NCBI GenBank assembly: GCA_025738555.1 | Contig: JAOVFP010000012.1 | Span: 1,612,001-1,676,000, forward strand | Direction of reading: 5' to 3' | DNA: 64,000 nt | DNA from: Cyathus striatus | Lineage: Eukaryota; Basidiomycota; Agaricomycetes; Agaricales; Nidulariaceae | In this document: one piece after another, positions 23,864-35,200 of the stretch | Position numbering within the stretch: the stretch's first letter is position 1 | How the letters are laid out: each line of letters opens with the position of its first letter | Program-made: the position numbers and the translations under genes | Notes under the pieces: generated by a model | Told to the model about the DNA's origin: nothing | The model's input: the letters and a program-made list of their open reading frames with translations, nothing else | Databases searched by the model: none

Positions 23864-26800
23864 GTGCAAACTCGCCGGCCTCTTTTTATGTACCTTCCAA
23901 TGTAACTGTACCTACGGTAGATCTGGAATCGAAATACGTATCGTTACAAAAAGAAAGAACTAGACGCGCCTTCCCTAATCAGGAAGTAAAACCTGGAAAC
24001 ATGTATTGGGTCGCACGGAGATTAAAAGACCAAACATCGGAACTAGCCTTAGCCACATTAAGTATCTGGACACACCCCAAAAGAAGACCTGAAGTAATTC
24101 AAAAAACAATTATGGAATTAAATAATCTTTCAGATCAAGATGTAATTCCTGCGTTAGAAGAATTAAAAAGACCCAAAAGATTTATCCGAGGAACAAACGG
24201 AAATCAAATGGATCTTGACTTAATGGTCACCACTTTAGATACTCAACGGACATATGGACTAAAAGCATTATTGGATAGTGGAAGTACTGGGACTTGTATA
24301 AATCGGAAATTTGTGGAAGAACATCAACTTACAACAAAGAAATACCCACGACCTTCTCCAGTCTATAACGCAGATGGAACACTTAATAGTGATGGATCTA
24401 TTACCGACTATGTTGAACTGAGAGTATGACATGGACGACACGTAGAGATATTACAATTAGCTGTTATTAATTTAGGAAAGGCATCTATGTTTATTGGACA
24501 CGATTGGCTTTGAACCCATAATCCAGAAATAGATTGGAATAAAGGAACAATCAAATTCACACGATGTCCAATAGAATGTACTCCGCTAATAAATACGATG
24601 GATCCAGAAGAAGATGAATCTGATCTAGATGAACAGATAAATCTTGAATCAGAAGATCATATTATAGCAGTAAATATATTCGAACAAATCGAATTAAGAG
24701 CATTTCAAACTACGGCTTCAAAAATTGCTGAAGCACAAAATCAGCAAAAACCGAAGAAACATTGGAAGGAAACTGTTCCAATGTATTATCATGAATTTGA
24801 AAGAGTATTCACGAAAGAATCATTTGACAAACTTCCTCCTCGACGACCATGGGACCATGCCATCGAATTACTCCCAGGAGCTACATCATTCGACTGCAAA
24901 ATCTATCCATTAAGTCTAGACAAACAAAAACAGTTAGATGAATTCCTTGATGAAAATCTAAATTCAGGACGCATCAGACCTTCGAAATCACCTTGGGCAT
25001 CACCATTCTTTTTTATTAAAAAGAAAGATGGATCTCTACGACCAATTCAAGATTATCGAAAATTAAATGAAATAACGGTTAAAAATAGATACCCATTACC
25101 ATTAATTCAAGAATTAGTAGATAAATTGAAGAAGGCACGATATTTTACCAAGTTAGATATCAGATGGAGATATAATAATGTTCGAATCAAAGAAGGAGAC
25201 GAACAATATGCTGCATTTAGAACTAATTGAGGATTATTCGAACCTTTGGTCATGTTTTTCAGACTTACAAATTCCCCAGCAACCTTTCAGACCATGATGA
25301 ATGATATTTTCAGAATGGAAATTAACGAAGGAACAGTAATAGTCTACATGGACGATATTTTGATATTCACGGAAACATTAGAAGAACACAGAAAAATGGT
25401 TAAAAGAGTTCTTAGGAAATTAGAACAACACGAATTATATCTTAAACCAGAAAAATGTTTCTTCGAAAAGGCTGGAGTCGAATACTTAGGACTTATTATT
25501 TCAAAGAATTCAGTGAGAATGGATTCTGAGAAAGTAAAAGTAGTAGTTGACTGGCCAGTACCTAATAATAAACGTGAACTTCAACAATTCCTTGGATTTA
25601 TAAATTTTTATAGAAGATTCATTCAAGGATTTGCGAAAACAGCAAAACCACTTCATGAATTAACCGGGAAAAATGAATGGAAATGGGAGCTTAACCAAGC
25701 CCTGGCATTTTCAGAATTAAAGGATAAAATTGTATTGGCACCCATTCTTGCAATGCCAAATGATGATGGGAAGTACCGTGTCGAAGCAGATTCCTCAGAT
25801 TTTGCAAATGGAGCTATTTTATCCCAGGAACAAACAGATGGAAAATGGAGACCAATTGCATTTTTATCACATGCTTTAAGTCCAACAGAAAGAAACTACG
25901 AAATCTATGATAAGGAAATGCTCGCAATAATGAGAGCATTAGACACATGGAGACAATATCTTTTAGGAGCCAAACAAATATTTGAGATTTGGACAGATCA
26001 TAAAAATCTCCAATATTTTAAAAAACCCCAGAAGTTAAATCGACGACAAGCAAGATGGTATACAGAATTGTCAGAGTTCCATTATACATTACATCACAAA
26101 CCAGGAAATCAAATGACTAAGGCAGATCTGTTATCTCGAAGAGCTGGACACGAACAAGGTGAAAACGACAATGAAGATATTATACTTCTTCAACCGGAAC
26201 ATTTTAGACAAACATATGAAGTTCACGGTGAAGATGAAGATATAATAGAACAAGTCTGAAAATCCAGAAAGAATCGAGATAAAGAAGTAATCAAAATGAT
26301 TAACCTTAAATCAAAGGATTGGAATGAAACGTCTGAAGGAATAATCACGTGGAAAAATCGAATTTATATTCCAAAAAATGCTAAATTAAGGGAATGTATA
26401 ATCAAACTATGCCATGATTCAGCTATATCAGGACACCATGGTGAATATAAGACAATGGAATTAATCACAAGAGATTATTGGTGGCCTAGAATAATGGTGG
26501 ACATAAAGAAATACGTCTCTGGATGTGAAGCATGTCAAAGGACGAATATACATCAATCGAAACCAACAGGATTATTAAACCCAAATAGTATTCCGGAAGG
26601 ACCTTGGCATACGATATCAATCGATTTTGTAGGACCACTCCCTTATTCCCGAGGGTTTGATTTTTTAATGGTAGTCGTTGATCGATTTACAAAAATGGCA
26701 GCCTTCATTCCATGTAATAAAGAAATCGATAGTCCAGGAGTTGCCGAATTATATTTAGAGAAAGTATTTAAAAACTTCGGAATGCCGCAAAGAGTTATTA

Positions 26801-27675
26801 GTGATAGAGGATCACAATTCGCATCTTACTTCACAAAAGAATTCACAAAACGATTAGGAGTTAAAATGAACCTATCCACTGCGTATAGACCACAGACCAA
26901 CAGACAAGTAGAACGAGTAAACCAAGAGATAGAACAATATCTCAGAATTTACGTAAACTATGATCAAGACGATTGGGCTGATAAAATAGCAGTAACTGAA
27001 TTCAATTACAATGACACGGTACATCGAGCAACAGGATATACACCATTTTATTTAATGTACAGACATCACCCTTATGGAGGAATAAGACCAAATGGAACAT
27101 CTAGAACTATTGGAGTCGATGAATTTATTTCGACAATAACAAAAGCCAGGGAAAATGCAAAGGCGGCACTGACATTATCCAATGAAGCCATGAAACGTGG
27201 ATATGACAGAAATTGAAAAGAATCACCTGAATATAAACCTGGAGATCTTGTGTATGTCGAAGGAATTAATATCAAATCCAATAGACCGGTTGCAAAACTA
27301 GATGACAAAAGATACGGACCATTTAAAGTAATAAAGAAAGTAGGATTAGCTTCTTATGAAATCCAATTACCGAAAACCTGGAACCGAAAACACCCCGTGT
27401 ATAACACACAACTACTTATGAAACATATACCTGCACAATACAAGACACAACAGAAACCAAAACCACCACCTGCTGTTGTAATAGGTGATCAGGAACAATA
27501 TGAAGTAGAAGCAATACTTGCATGGAAAATAAATCGAAAGAAAGTTCTATACAAAATAAAATGGAAGGGTTATTCCTACGATCATTGTACATGGGAACCG
27601 ATTACATCATTAACCAGATCAAAAAGTTTGATAAATAAATTCCATCAGGAAAATCCGGAATGTCCTAACGTATAA
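23815..27675 (+). pseudogene. Gypsy-2 pol: protease, RT, RNase H, integrase, chromodomain
   Basis: Pol lies in the -1 frame relative to gag. Protease: ALLDSGSTGTC (about 24265-24300). [30 protein letters not shown] and the active site VYMDDIL (about 25341-25362). RNase H: VEADSSDFANGAILS and WTDHKNLQYF. Integrase: zinc finger HDSAISGHHG...CEACQ; core acidic residues at SIDFVGPL, ISDRGSQF and RQVERVN. Chromodomain: YEVEAILAWKI...YKIKWKGYSYDHCTWEP. TGA codons at 24427, 24511, 25228, 26257 and 27214 interrupt it. At least one conserved Gly of RT (MFFGLTN in relatives) is now Arg. The true stop is TAA at 27673-27675. Non-functional as it stands, but well preserved. Confidence 0.92.
23839..23845 (+). 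promoter_or_regulatory. Predicted -1 ribosomal frameshift site GGGTTTT
   Basis: The heptamer has the form X XXY YYZ in the gag frame (TTG GGT TTT), so both tRNAs can re-pair after slipping back one base. It lies in the 49-nt overlap of gag and pol, 15 nt before the gag stop, and the -1 frame continues as pol. A downstream pseudoknot was not established. Confidence 0.6.
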
Positions 27676-27711
27676 ATACAACTAAACTATTCAACGTAAT
27701 AACTATTCAAA

Positions 27712-27879
27712 ATGCTCTCTAACAACATCACTCTTTTGATTTACGTCATTGTAATCTTCATTCTTTGCATGGCTGTTTTTATACTCAGTCACTATATTCC
27801 TCATATTATACTTCGAATCCAAGAACGACCCCCATGAACAGAAGAATCCATTGAAATGTCATGAGGACATGACTCTTAA
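27712..27879 (+). pseudogene. Small membrane-peptide ORF downstream of Gypsy-2 integrase
   Basis: A 55-codon frame begins 36 nt after the pol stop: MLSNNITLLIYVIVIF followed by ILCMAVFILSHYIPHIIL, then a short charged tail, and it ends with TAA just before the purine tract. One strong transmembrane segment (about residues 6-29) is followed by a basic/polar side. It contains two in-frame TGA codons (27835 and 27862), the same kind of lesion as in gag and pol, which suggests it was once coding. Position and topology recall env-like extra ORFs of retroelements, but it is far too short for an envelope protein. No known family recognised. Confidence 0.5.
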
Positions 27880-27890
27880 AAGGGGGGTAA

Positions 27891-28263
27891 TGTTAGGATT
27901 TTGTCACTTATCTAATCTTTTATCTAATCATATCTTATCTATGTCATGTGATAGTCACATGACCTACAATGCGAACACCATGTGTATCAACATACGTTAC
28001 TCATCATGACTGTGGGCACAGTTACACAGTTCGACCATACGTATTACATGAGTTATTAATGTAGAAGCACAGTAACATGTGTTGTAGTGTAGGCTAATGT
28101 ACATGCGATTACTTCATGGTTCTTTTCTATAAATACGGTCTTTCTAGTTAGTAGTTCATTATTCTTGTGCTAGTTTATTCCAGATTAGCAATAAGACTCA
28201 TTCTTCTCTCACGTTCAAGTGTTTAAGTTCGGCTTCGAGTATTTTGCTCGTCTGTCGCTAACA
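27891..28263 (+). repeat. Gypsy-2 3' LTR (373 bp)
   Basis: Same length as the 5' LTR. The four differences are C/T or G/A at CpG sites: two CpGs are lost in this copy and two in the other. Confidence 0.95.
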
Positions 28264-28268
28264 ATGGG

Positions 28269-29959
28269 GGGAAAAGGGTGTTACAGGCAGCAGTGGTGAG
28301 GGGGGTGAGGATGCTTGTATATTCGGCAAGGGCAGGGAGGAAAACAGCAAGGTAATGAGTGAGTCCCAAAAATCCATGGACATTAGTAGAAGTGGTTGGC
28401 TGGGGCCAGTTGACAATCCTGTCAACTTTCCTTGGGTCAGGCTTGATGCCGTCGCTGGAAATAATGTGCCCGAGAAATGCCAATTCTGTGGCAAACAGGA
28501 CAGTCTTCTTCACGTTACAATAAAGCTTAGCAGCCCTAAGTGCCTCAAGCACCTGGCGACAATTTATCTCATGCTCTTCAAGTGAGTTGGACCATATAAT
28601 GATGTCATCAAGGTATACATGGCAGATCTCTCCAATGAGGTCACGGAGTGCGGCGGTCATTTGATGCTGATGCGTGGATGGTGCATTACAGCCACCTTGA
28701 GGCATGACCAGCCATTCATATAAACCCCAGGGTGTGCGGACGGCAGTGAGGTGAACATCATCAGGGTGGACCCGGGTCTGGAAGAAGGAGTTGGTCATAT
28801 CGAGTTTGCCAAATATTCGACCATGAGCACAATCAGCTAGAATGTCGTCCACACAAGGAAGGGGGAAGTTGTCGTGTATGGTGTTGGAATTGAGGTCCCG
28901 GTAATCGTTCACCCAACGTGGATCAACCGTGAGGTCAGGAAGTCCATCCGTGTGTTTGGGAACACAGAAGGCAGGTGAAGAGTAAGCAGAGGAAGAAGGA
29001 CGCATGTGTCCTGCTTTCAGATGTTCGTCTAGTAGCTTTTTCCATGAATCACGATATCGTTTGGGTGGTGAATAGCCACGGTTCCGAGGGAGTTTTGAAG
29101 GATCCTTGAGTTTGATCTGGTGATAGACATCCTCTGGAAGATCTTCACCTGCATTGTCAGGCAATTGCACAGGGAAGCAATCAGCATACTCCTTCTTTAA
29201 CTTGCTATCCTTGTCAGACAGTAGCTGTTGGAAGGAAAGTGTCTCAATATGATCATGAACAAGACCAACAATAGAACATGGAAGGAGGTAGCCAGCTAAT
29301 TCAGCAGGCTTCTGAATACGTGGAGGGCGTCTCTTCTTCGGAGTAGGTAAAGGAACAGTCCTCTCTGGTTGCCATACGCGTGGAGGGGAAAGAGGAGGGT
29401 GGAGAAGATCATACCCAGTATGCTTGTCAATGGCTGTTCGGCCATGAATGTCGATGATGATATGTTCAGCAGAAAGGAATGGCATTCCTAATATTAATGA
29501 TACAGGTAATCCATCATTGACCTTAGCCCTGAGAGACCCCGACTTCCACAATCCATTCCCAGATGTCAACTCCAACTTTACATACTCGGTGCATCATAAC
29601 GGCTGCTGAGAGAGAGAGGATAAATTGTCCTCTGAGGTGGGAAGTGGTCATCTACGCAGGCCCAGCTTGTCGACAAGGGCAGAACTAATCACTGTGGAGG
29701 GACATCCTATGTCAAGCAGGGAAGACACGGAAACAGGGAACTCAGAGATGGAAGGACCAGTCACCAAGAAGGTGGCATATAGATGGGGAACAGAAAAGGC
29801 ATGGTGTGTAGGAGGAACGTACGAGCCTGTGTCATCATCCTCAACCCTTGGCAGGATTTGCATGGCACCAACAACAATACGAGGAACAGCAGCCCTGGCC
29901 ATAGCCTCTGTGAGTGGCATGTATGAGGAGGCGTCCGGCCAAGTGTTAGTCTTCTTCAT
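28269..29959 (-). pseudogene. Gypsy-1 protease and reverse transcriptase
   Basis: Minus-strand continuation of Gypsy-1 gag-pol. Protease-like LLDIGCPSTVISSAL comes first (Ile in place of the usual Ser or Thr after the catalytic Asp), then GMPFLSAEHIIIDI, and RT with FCVPKHTDGLPD, FGKLDMTNSFFQTRV, the active site VYLDDIIIW and FLGHIISSDGIKPDP. It is cut at FPP by Gypsy-2. TGA stops at about 29643-29645 and 29604-29606 interrupt an otherwise continuous frame and fit CGA-to-TGA change. Confidence 0.88.
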
Positions 29960-31875
29960 GGGACAGGTGTCGGAGCGATGACCTGCATAGAAAAGGCGGC
30001 AGTGAGCACATCCCTCATGCGCGTTGAGGAGTTTCTTCTCGGAGTCAGTGAGGCGGGGTAAGAACTTCCTCTCGCTGGTGGAGGTGGAAGCAGAAGCAAC
30101 TTTTGTGGGGGGGTCGGAGAATCTGGATAATAGATCCTGTTTCTTCTCAGTGCGTCTTGCACTTCATACAGACTGTGCTTGTTCAATGAGGCGCAGAGTG
30201 CGAGCTCGCTCACCATGAATCTGATCATCCCTCTCAGCCACCTCCTGAGCCCACACTGTGAAATCACTGCCGGTGCATAGAAGTAGTGTTGCCGCGGTGC
30301 GGCTAAAAAGCCGTGAGCCGAATGAGCCGGACCGAATTTTAGCCAGACTGAGCCATATTACGGCTTCACGGCTTCCAAGCTGCTAAAGTCACAGCTTAGC
30401 TGCGCCAGCCACTTCTACTTTCCATGTCTGATATGACAAATCTTTGATGCTGCCTTGGAACATTCTAGGGTAATGTATATTATTTTTTCCCTTATTTTCA
30501 AGTTGCATATGTTATTGCATTTATTTCAAATGTATTCTTAATATTTACCTGGATAGAGTTGAGATAGAAATGTGAATTTTTGAATAACGCCAAGCGGGAA
30601 GTTATCCCTTAGCGCTCGCCTCAAGCCTCGCTACCTTAGTGATGATTATGTAACTCATGCTATTGCCTTGCTTACGTATGTTGACCGACAATAGATGATT
30701 TACAGGTTCCTACGACGTAGGTAATACCCTTTGTCAGCTCAGTAGAGCAGCCTTTAGATTGCAATGAATGTGTTTTAACAATACTTACTATGATAATAAA
30801 TGATCCCTACAATATATAGTGCCATAAATCAAAGTAAGTACGCATTTAATTTGAATTTGTAAATAATTACTATCTGCAATGACTCTGCATACGAGATGGA
30901 CTTCAATATATATAATTCTGATCTAAATTAGCATATATGTAGTAAAGTAATAAATCATGTATTTTAGAAATACATTCTGAGCTTGCGAGCACTTTAAACT
31001 TGCAAATACTCATTTCTTGTTCCATTTCTGTCATGAATTGCCAAAAACATCGGCTAAGAGCAGCTAAGCCGCTTTAAAACCGTAGCCGATACCTCGGTTC
31101 GGCTTACGAAGCCATTAGAATCACTAAGCCACGTGAAGCTGAGCTGAGCTAAGCCAAACTGCACCGCGGCAACACTACATAGAAGTTCCTCGCTCTCGAT
31201 TGAAAACTTGAGGTCTGTGTTCATGGTGGCTTCCATGTGGGGTTTGAGGGTGGTGAGACGGTCAAGAGCATGAGCAGGGGAGGTGGTGATGAGGACAGCA
31301 TTGAGGTTCTCCAACTCGATCTTCCAGTCCATGAAACGCTTGGAGCCCTGGTGTGATGAGAGAATCTCGTTATGAAGTATTGTTGCCTAATTCTTCTTGA
31401 GTACTAGCTTGGAAAGTTCAAGCAGATAAGCCTCCAGTGTAAGACCATCAATGCGCTTGGCATCACTGTTGTACCAAGCAACCAGGCGAGGTTCCAGCAT
31501 GGAGTCCGCTATGAATGAGACAATCTCTGTTGGCTTTTTTTCAGAACGCTTTGCAAAGTGGTGGCAGGCAATCCCCCAGTTGTAGAAGAGGAGGGGAGTG
31601 ATGTGTCCAGCAGTAAGTGTGGGACATTCCTTGGCCTTGGTAGGGACCTTCACCTCGGCTAGTGGTAGATTGCTGAACTCGGAGGCCATGGTAGAAGCAG
31701 GAGAGTGGTTGGAGGTGGATATGATGTGTAAGCGGGGTTGTGTGCGCTCAAAATGGTGACCCGAATTGATCGTACCAAAAGGAGAAGTAGGAGTCGAAGT
31801 CGAAGTCGATGGGGAATCCTGATCAGATGATTCAGGGGTAAGCGTAGTCAGTATGCGTAGAGGGGGTATGTCCAA
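29960..31875 (-). pseudogene. Gypsy-1 gag, split by hAT-2
   Basis: The ATG at 31875 begins MDIPPLRILTTLTPESS, with an acid/Ser/Thr-rich leader, followed by the capsid text LAEVKVPTKAKECPTLTAG and YNWGIACHHFAKRS. A TAG at about 31388-31390 (probably from CAG) and a TGA near 30166 interrupt it. A Cys/His cluster CAHCRLFYAGHRSDTC stands where the zinc knuckle is expected, with longer spacing than the usual CCHC. The 894-bp hAT-2 sits after SIESEELLC. Deleting it with one target copy gives LLCTGSDFTVWAQEV in the same frame. Confidence 0.82.
30284..31177. mobile_element. hAT-2: 894-bp non-autonomous hAT element inside Gypsy-1 gag
   Basis: Terminal inverted repeats TAGTGTTGCCGCGGTGC (17 bp) and a perfect 8-bp duplication CATAGAAG (30276-30283 and 31178-31185). 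The subterminal regions are packed with the word CGGCT/AGCCG in both orientations. No coding capacity. It is younger than Gypsy-1 because it interrupts it. Confidence 0.92.
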
Positions 31876-31969
31876 TCCTAAGGCCCTTAGTCTGGCTGCA
31901 CTCCTGGTGAGAAGTGGAGTCGGGGTGGAGGGGTACGTCGAGACAGAATGAACAATGTCAAAAAAAAAG

Positions 31970-32253
31970 TGAAAGGCTGTCGTGTTCTGGCAGCCTCACT
32001 GACTCAAACGTAAGTGACAGGATCAAAGTGTACCTTCGTTGCCCGTGAGTAAGAGTCATACATAATAAGTAGCTAGAGTAATAACATACCTTCGTTGCCC
32101 GTGAGTAAGAGTGGGCAACGAAGAAGAGAGGGAGAGTATTTTATAGTAGGAAAAAAGGGTGGGAATAATATGTAGAAGTGATCGACGTGCGGGAGCGCGC
32201 GTCGGTGGTGAGATTGGGTGAGCGTAATATAAGGAAGCGAGGCCAGGCTTACA
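31970..32253 (-). repeat. Gypsy-1 5' LTR (284 bp)
   Basis: The better-preserved LTR: it keeps the CpGs that the other copy has lost. It carries the same hairpin CTTCGTTGCCC/GGGCAACGAAG. Target duplication ATCGG follows at 32254-32258. Confidence 0.93.
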
Positions 32254-32258
32254 ATCGG

Positions 32259-35200
32259 GCGGTTTTCCATACATATTCCCAAATATTCCATTTAACCACT
32301 GGGCAAATAATATTGGTGCCCCATCCTCCTAAATCTCCTGCTTGAGACTCTGAGATCTAACTGAACGACTATCAGGCTCACCGATAGCTACTCATGAGTC
32401 CTCAGAATAAATCATTTTGCAGAGTAAACTTGAATGGTCTAATACAATGTATAATGTGAATATTGTACCCGAAGATGTTCTATGACGGAGACATGAATAA
32501 CCACTTATGTAAATTTATGAAGAATTGATTCACTTACTGACTGCGCAGCTCACGGCAGTCACTCATTCGGACACAATTCCGTCATAATTTATTTTGCCCC
32601 GTCTGAGCCTATTAGGAAACTGCAGATTCGCAGCTTCCTTCTTACTTATCTCGAACTCGTTAACAGAACTATCTTTGACATCGTTGTAGCGTGCAGAATT
32701 TTATTATTCCATCTTCACTTTACTACGGAGTACGTGGAGGTCATGCGATACGATGATTCAGAAACCCCCCTTTCAAATAAAGAATGATTTGTACCTATGC
32801 ATAACTCCAGCTATTGAATCTTCGCGGAGACATACAACCACATAACATGTTCAACGAGCTGTAAGATCGAGTGATACCGAACCATTCCAAAATCCAAACT
32901 ACTCACCGACTCAATTCAATAGCCAAACAGCTCCTAACCCGCATTTTTCAAAATCGCAAACCCTCAAAAGAAATTTCACGACGCAGCAACAGTGCTAGTG
33001 TACATCGCGCGTCCTCGCCAAGAACAACCAATTGAAGTGTGTAGCACTAACCGCTCACTGAGTGAGCTATTTCGAGCCACGAGCTATTTTGAGCACATTA
33101 CTAGCCAATGAACGTCTGAGCTATTTTCAACTTCAGCGGAGTGATGTCCACGGACCACCAATGGCTGGAGAGCGCTTCTCGCTCGCACGTGGGCGTTTAT
33201 TAACCCGTGCTGGTGGTCGAGAAAAAAGTGCCGTGCAGCCACCTGCGGCTCGGCATGTTCATGAATGAACGTTCACGTTCAGGCGGGGAGGATTACTTAC
33301 ATTTAATCATAAGAATTTAAAGGGTAAATCGCCGTAGAACTGGACATTGTCTATTCCACGGCTCGGCATGTTCAGAAATAACTCGCGTTCAGGCGGGGGG
33401 ATTACTTACATTTAATCATAAGCACAGGAGAGAGAATCGCTGTGCGGGACTTAATTTTCTGCTGTGGAACTTCTGGTCGTTGTCTGTGGGCATAAACCAT
33501 AATGCCCAGAGGCTGTAAATGAAGTGATGCGTGGAGACGCGATCTACAACATCCCCATTCCAGCAACGAGAAGCATTGGCGTGAAGCTAACGTGCACGCG
33601 AAAATGAGGAGAAAAAGACGCAGACGAAAGTGGAAAAGAAGCTTTTCCTGCGGTACATGAATAGTACACATTCAAGCGGGGGGAGTAACATGTAATAAAT
33701 CATTATGTAGAAATATTGGGAGGGAGAATCGCGGTGCGGCACTGGGCCTTCGCTGCGTTCGGCTGGAAGTTGCAAGTAGGCGTGATTATGATGCTGTAAA
33801 TTCTAAATGAAGTGATGCGTGGAGACGCGACCTACAACATCATATGTACTGCACTGGCATTGAGCACTGTGGCCACGAACCAGGCAGGTAACAAACAAAA
33901 GTGACAAAGAAGCTCTTGGAACGATGTTCAAAACCCTTCTTCCATCCAGACGAGCTCATAATGTGCTTCAGTTCTTTGCACAGCGAAGTTCGAACTATCC
34001 GCTGTGATCGTCTAGGGATCATTTAATTTAGTCCATTATGTCCAATCACGAAACCACGATTCAAAAAGGCAGTTCGTCTGAATCAGCTTCATATTATACT
34101 GTTATCGATATTTCTGGAATGAACACCGTCCTAGACCTTATAGTGTTTTCTTCAGTAGATACGATAAGAAAGTGACGTAGGGTTCTGTTCTATTCCAAAA
34201 ATACACACCACAATTAAAGGAGTGATTGATAAGGTCGGTCGGCGTCGGATATGGGTTCGGGATGTGATCAATGTGTGATTCAACTGCAGTGAAGGAAGAT
34301 AAATATAAAACCGGCCGAAAGGAGGTGTTCGATTGTTGAACACATACGTATAGGGTTACTAGTTCAAAAATGCACCGTCAAAATGCGTTCTGAGTCGTGC
34401 TGTTGAACTATTAAGGACCATAGATTGGCTTGAAAAAACCATTGGCACGGTCTAAATCACAAAGTATAATGTGGAGTGCACCTCCGATCAGTTTGGAGCG
34501 ACCTCTAAACATTGCTGTAAAGGAAGTAAATTTGGATCGCAACGACGTTAATTTTAAAGAAGACACGGAAGGGCATAAACTTAACTTCGGATGTTTAGCC
34601 GATTCGTGCGTTGTCGATTTGTCAAGGAGACTGGACATGGTTGAGGAAGGACTCAGTTCTTGAACCAAGGCATTCACATAGTCCGTAAATTGAACGACCC
34701 AGAGGGTACGTTTTTCGGAACGAAACGAGCGGTCCCACTGTTGCGCACTCCTCTCATCTTCTCCGCAACGAAGCTTACCGAAGGATATGTAAGTATGTAC
34801 GAATGAAAAAAGACAAGGGTTCGCGAGCTATAAATACCACGACCAAGTTAGAGTATTGATAAGCGTAGAAAAATACCGTGGTGAGTCAGAGTTGAATGCA
34901 ATGTGGGTTCCATGAGCTTAGTTTAAGGAATACGGCCCGGTGTTCGTGGTTGGTGGTGAAGTTTTGTGAATGGGAGTAAGGGAGGGTAAGGGAGACAAGA
35001 TGAGATGAGACAAGACAAGACAAGAGAGGAAAGATACGAAACGCAGGGACGGGGAGGTATCTAGGTCCAGGTCCACCAGGGGAAGTTCTAAGACATTCTG
35101 TCAGTGAACATGTCAATTAACATCTTGGACATTGCAATTTGAAGTAACCAGAATACCTTCCTCCACATCCCACCTCCACCCCTCACCACCTCCGGGCGTC

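Larger units (their letters stand above)
21435..28263 (+). mobile_element. Gypsy-2: young chromovirus (Ty3/Gypsy) inserted in Gypsy-1 pol
   Basis: Two 373-bp LTRs (21435-21807 and 27891-28263), TGTTAGG...CTAACA, flanked by a perfect 5-bp duplication ATGGG (21430-21434 and 28264-28268). The order is leader ORF, gag with zinc knuckle, protease, RT, RNase H, integrase, chromodomain, small membrane ORF, purine tract (AAAAGGGGGG, about 27879-27888) and LTR. The element is opposite in orientation to its host. The LTRs differ at only four positions (about 1%), all transitions at CpG, so it is a recent insertion. All internal stops are TGA. Confidence 0.96.
19064..32253 (-). mobile_element. Gypsy-1: chromodomain Ty3/Gypsy LTR retrotransposon carrying two later insertions
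   Basis: Two 284-bp LTRs (TG...CA) bound the element, with a perfect 5-bp target duplication ATCGG at 19059-19063 and 32254-32258. On the minus strand the order is 5' LTR, gag, protease, RT, RNase H, integrase, chromodomain, purine tract (GAGGGGAGAGGAG, about 19348-19360) and 3' LTR, the standard Ty3/Gypsy layout. Gypsy-2 (21435-28263) sits between RT and RNase H, and hAT-2 (30284-31177) sits in gag. Without these the element would be about 5.5 kb. Gag and pol are in one frame, and the stops found are mainly CGA-to-TGA type. I could not identify the primer-binding site. The LTRs differ at six positions (about 2%). Confidence 0.95.

Noticed and set aside
22167..27879. TGA reassigned to an amino acid or read through in Gypsy-2
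   Set aside because: Clear positions call for Arg, not Trp; Trp is written TGG at conserved sites, and intact host genes use TGA/TAA/TAG normally. CpG decay explains all cases.
19064..32253. Classical Neurospora-type RIP (CpA to TpA)
   Set aside because: The differences sit at CpG, not CpA, and the density is low in Gypsy-1 and Gypsy-2. Methyl-CpG deamination fits better.
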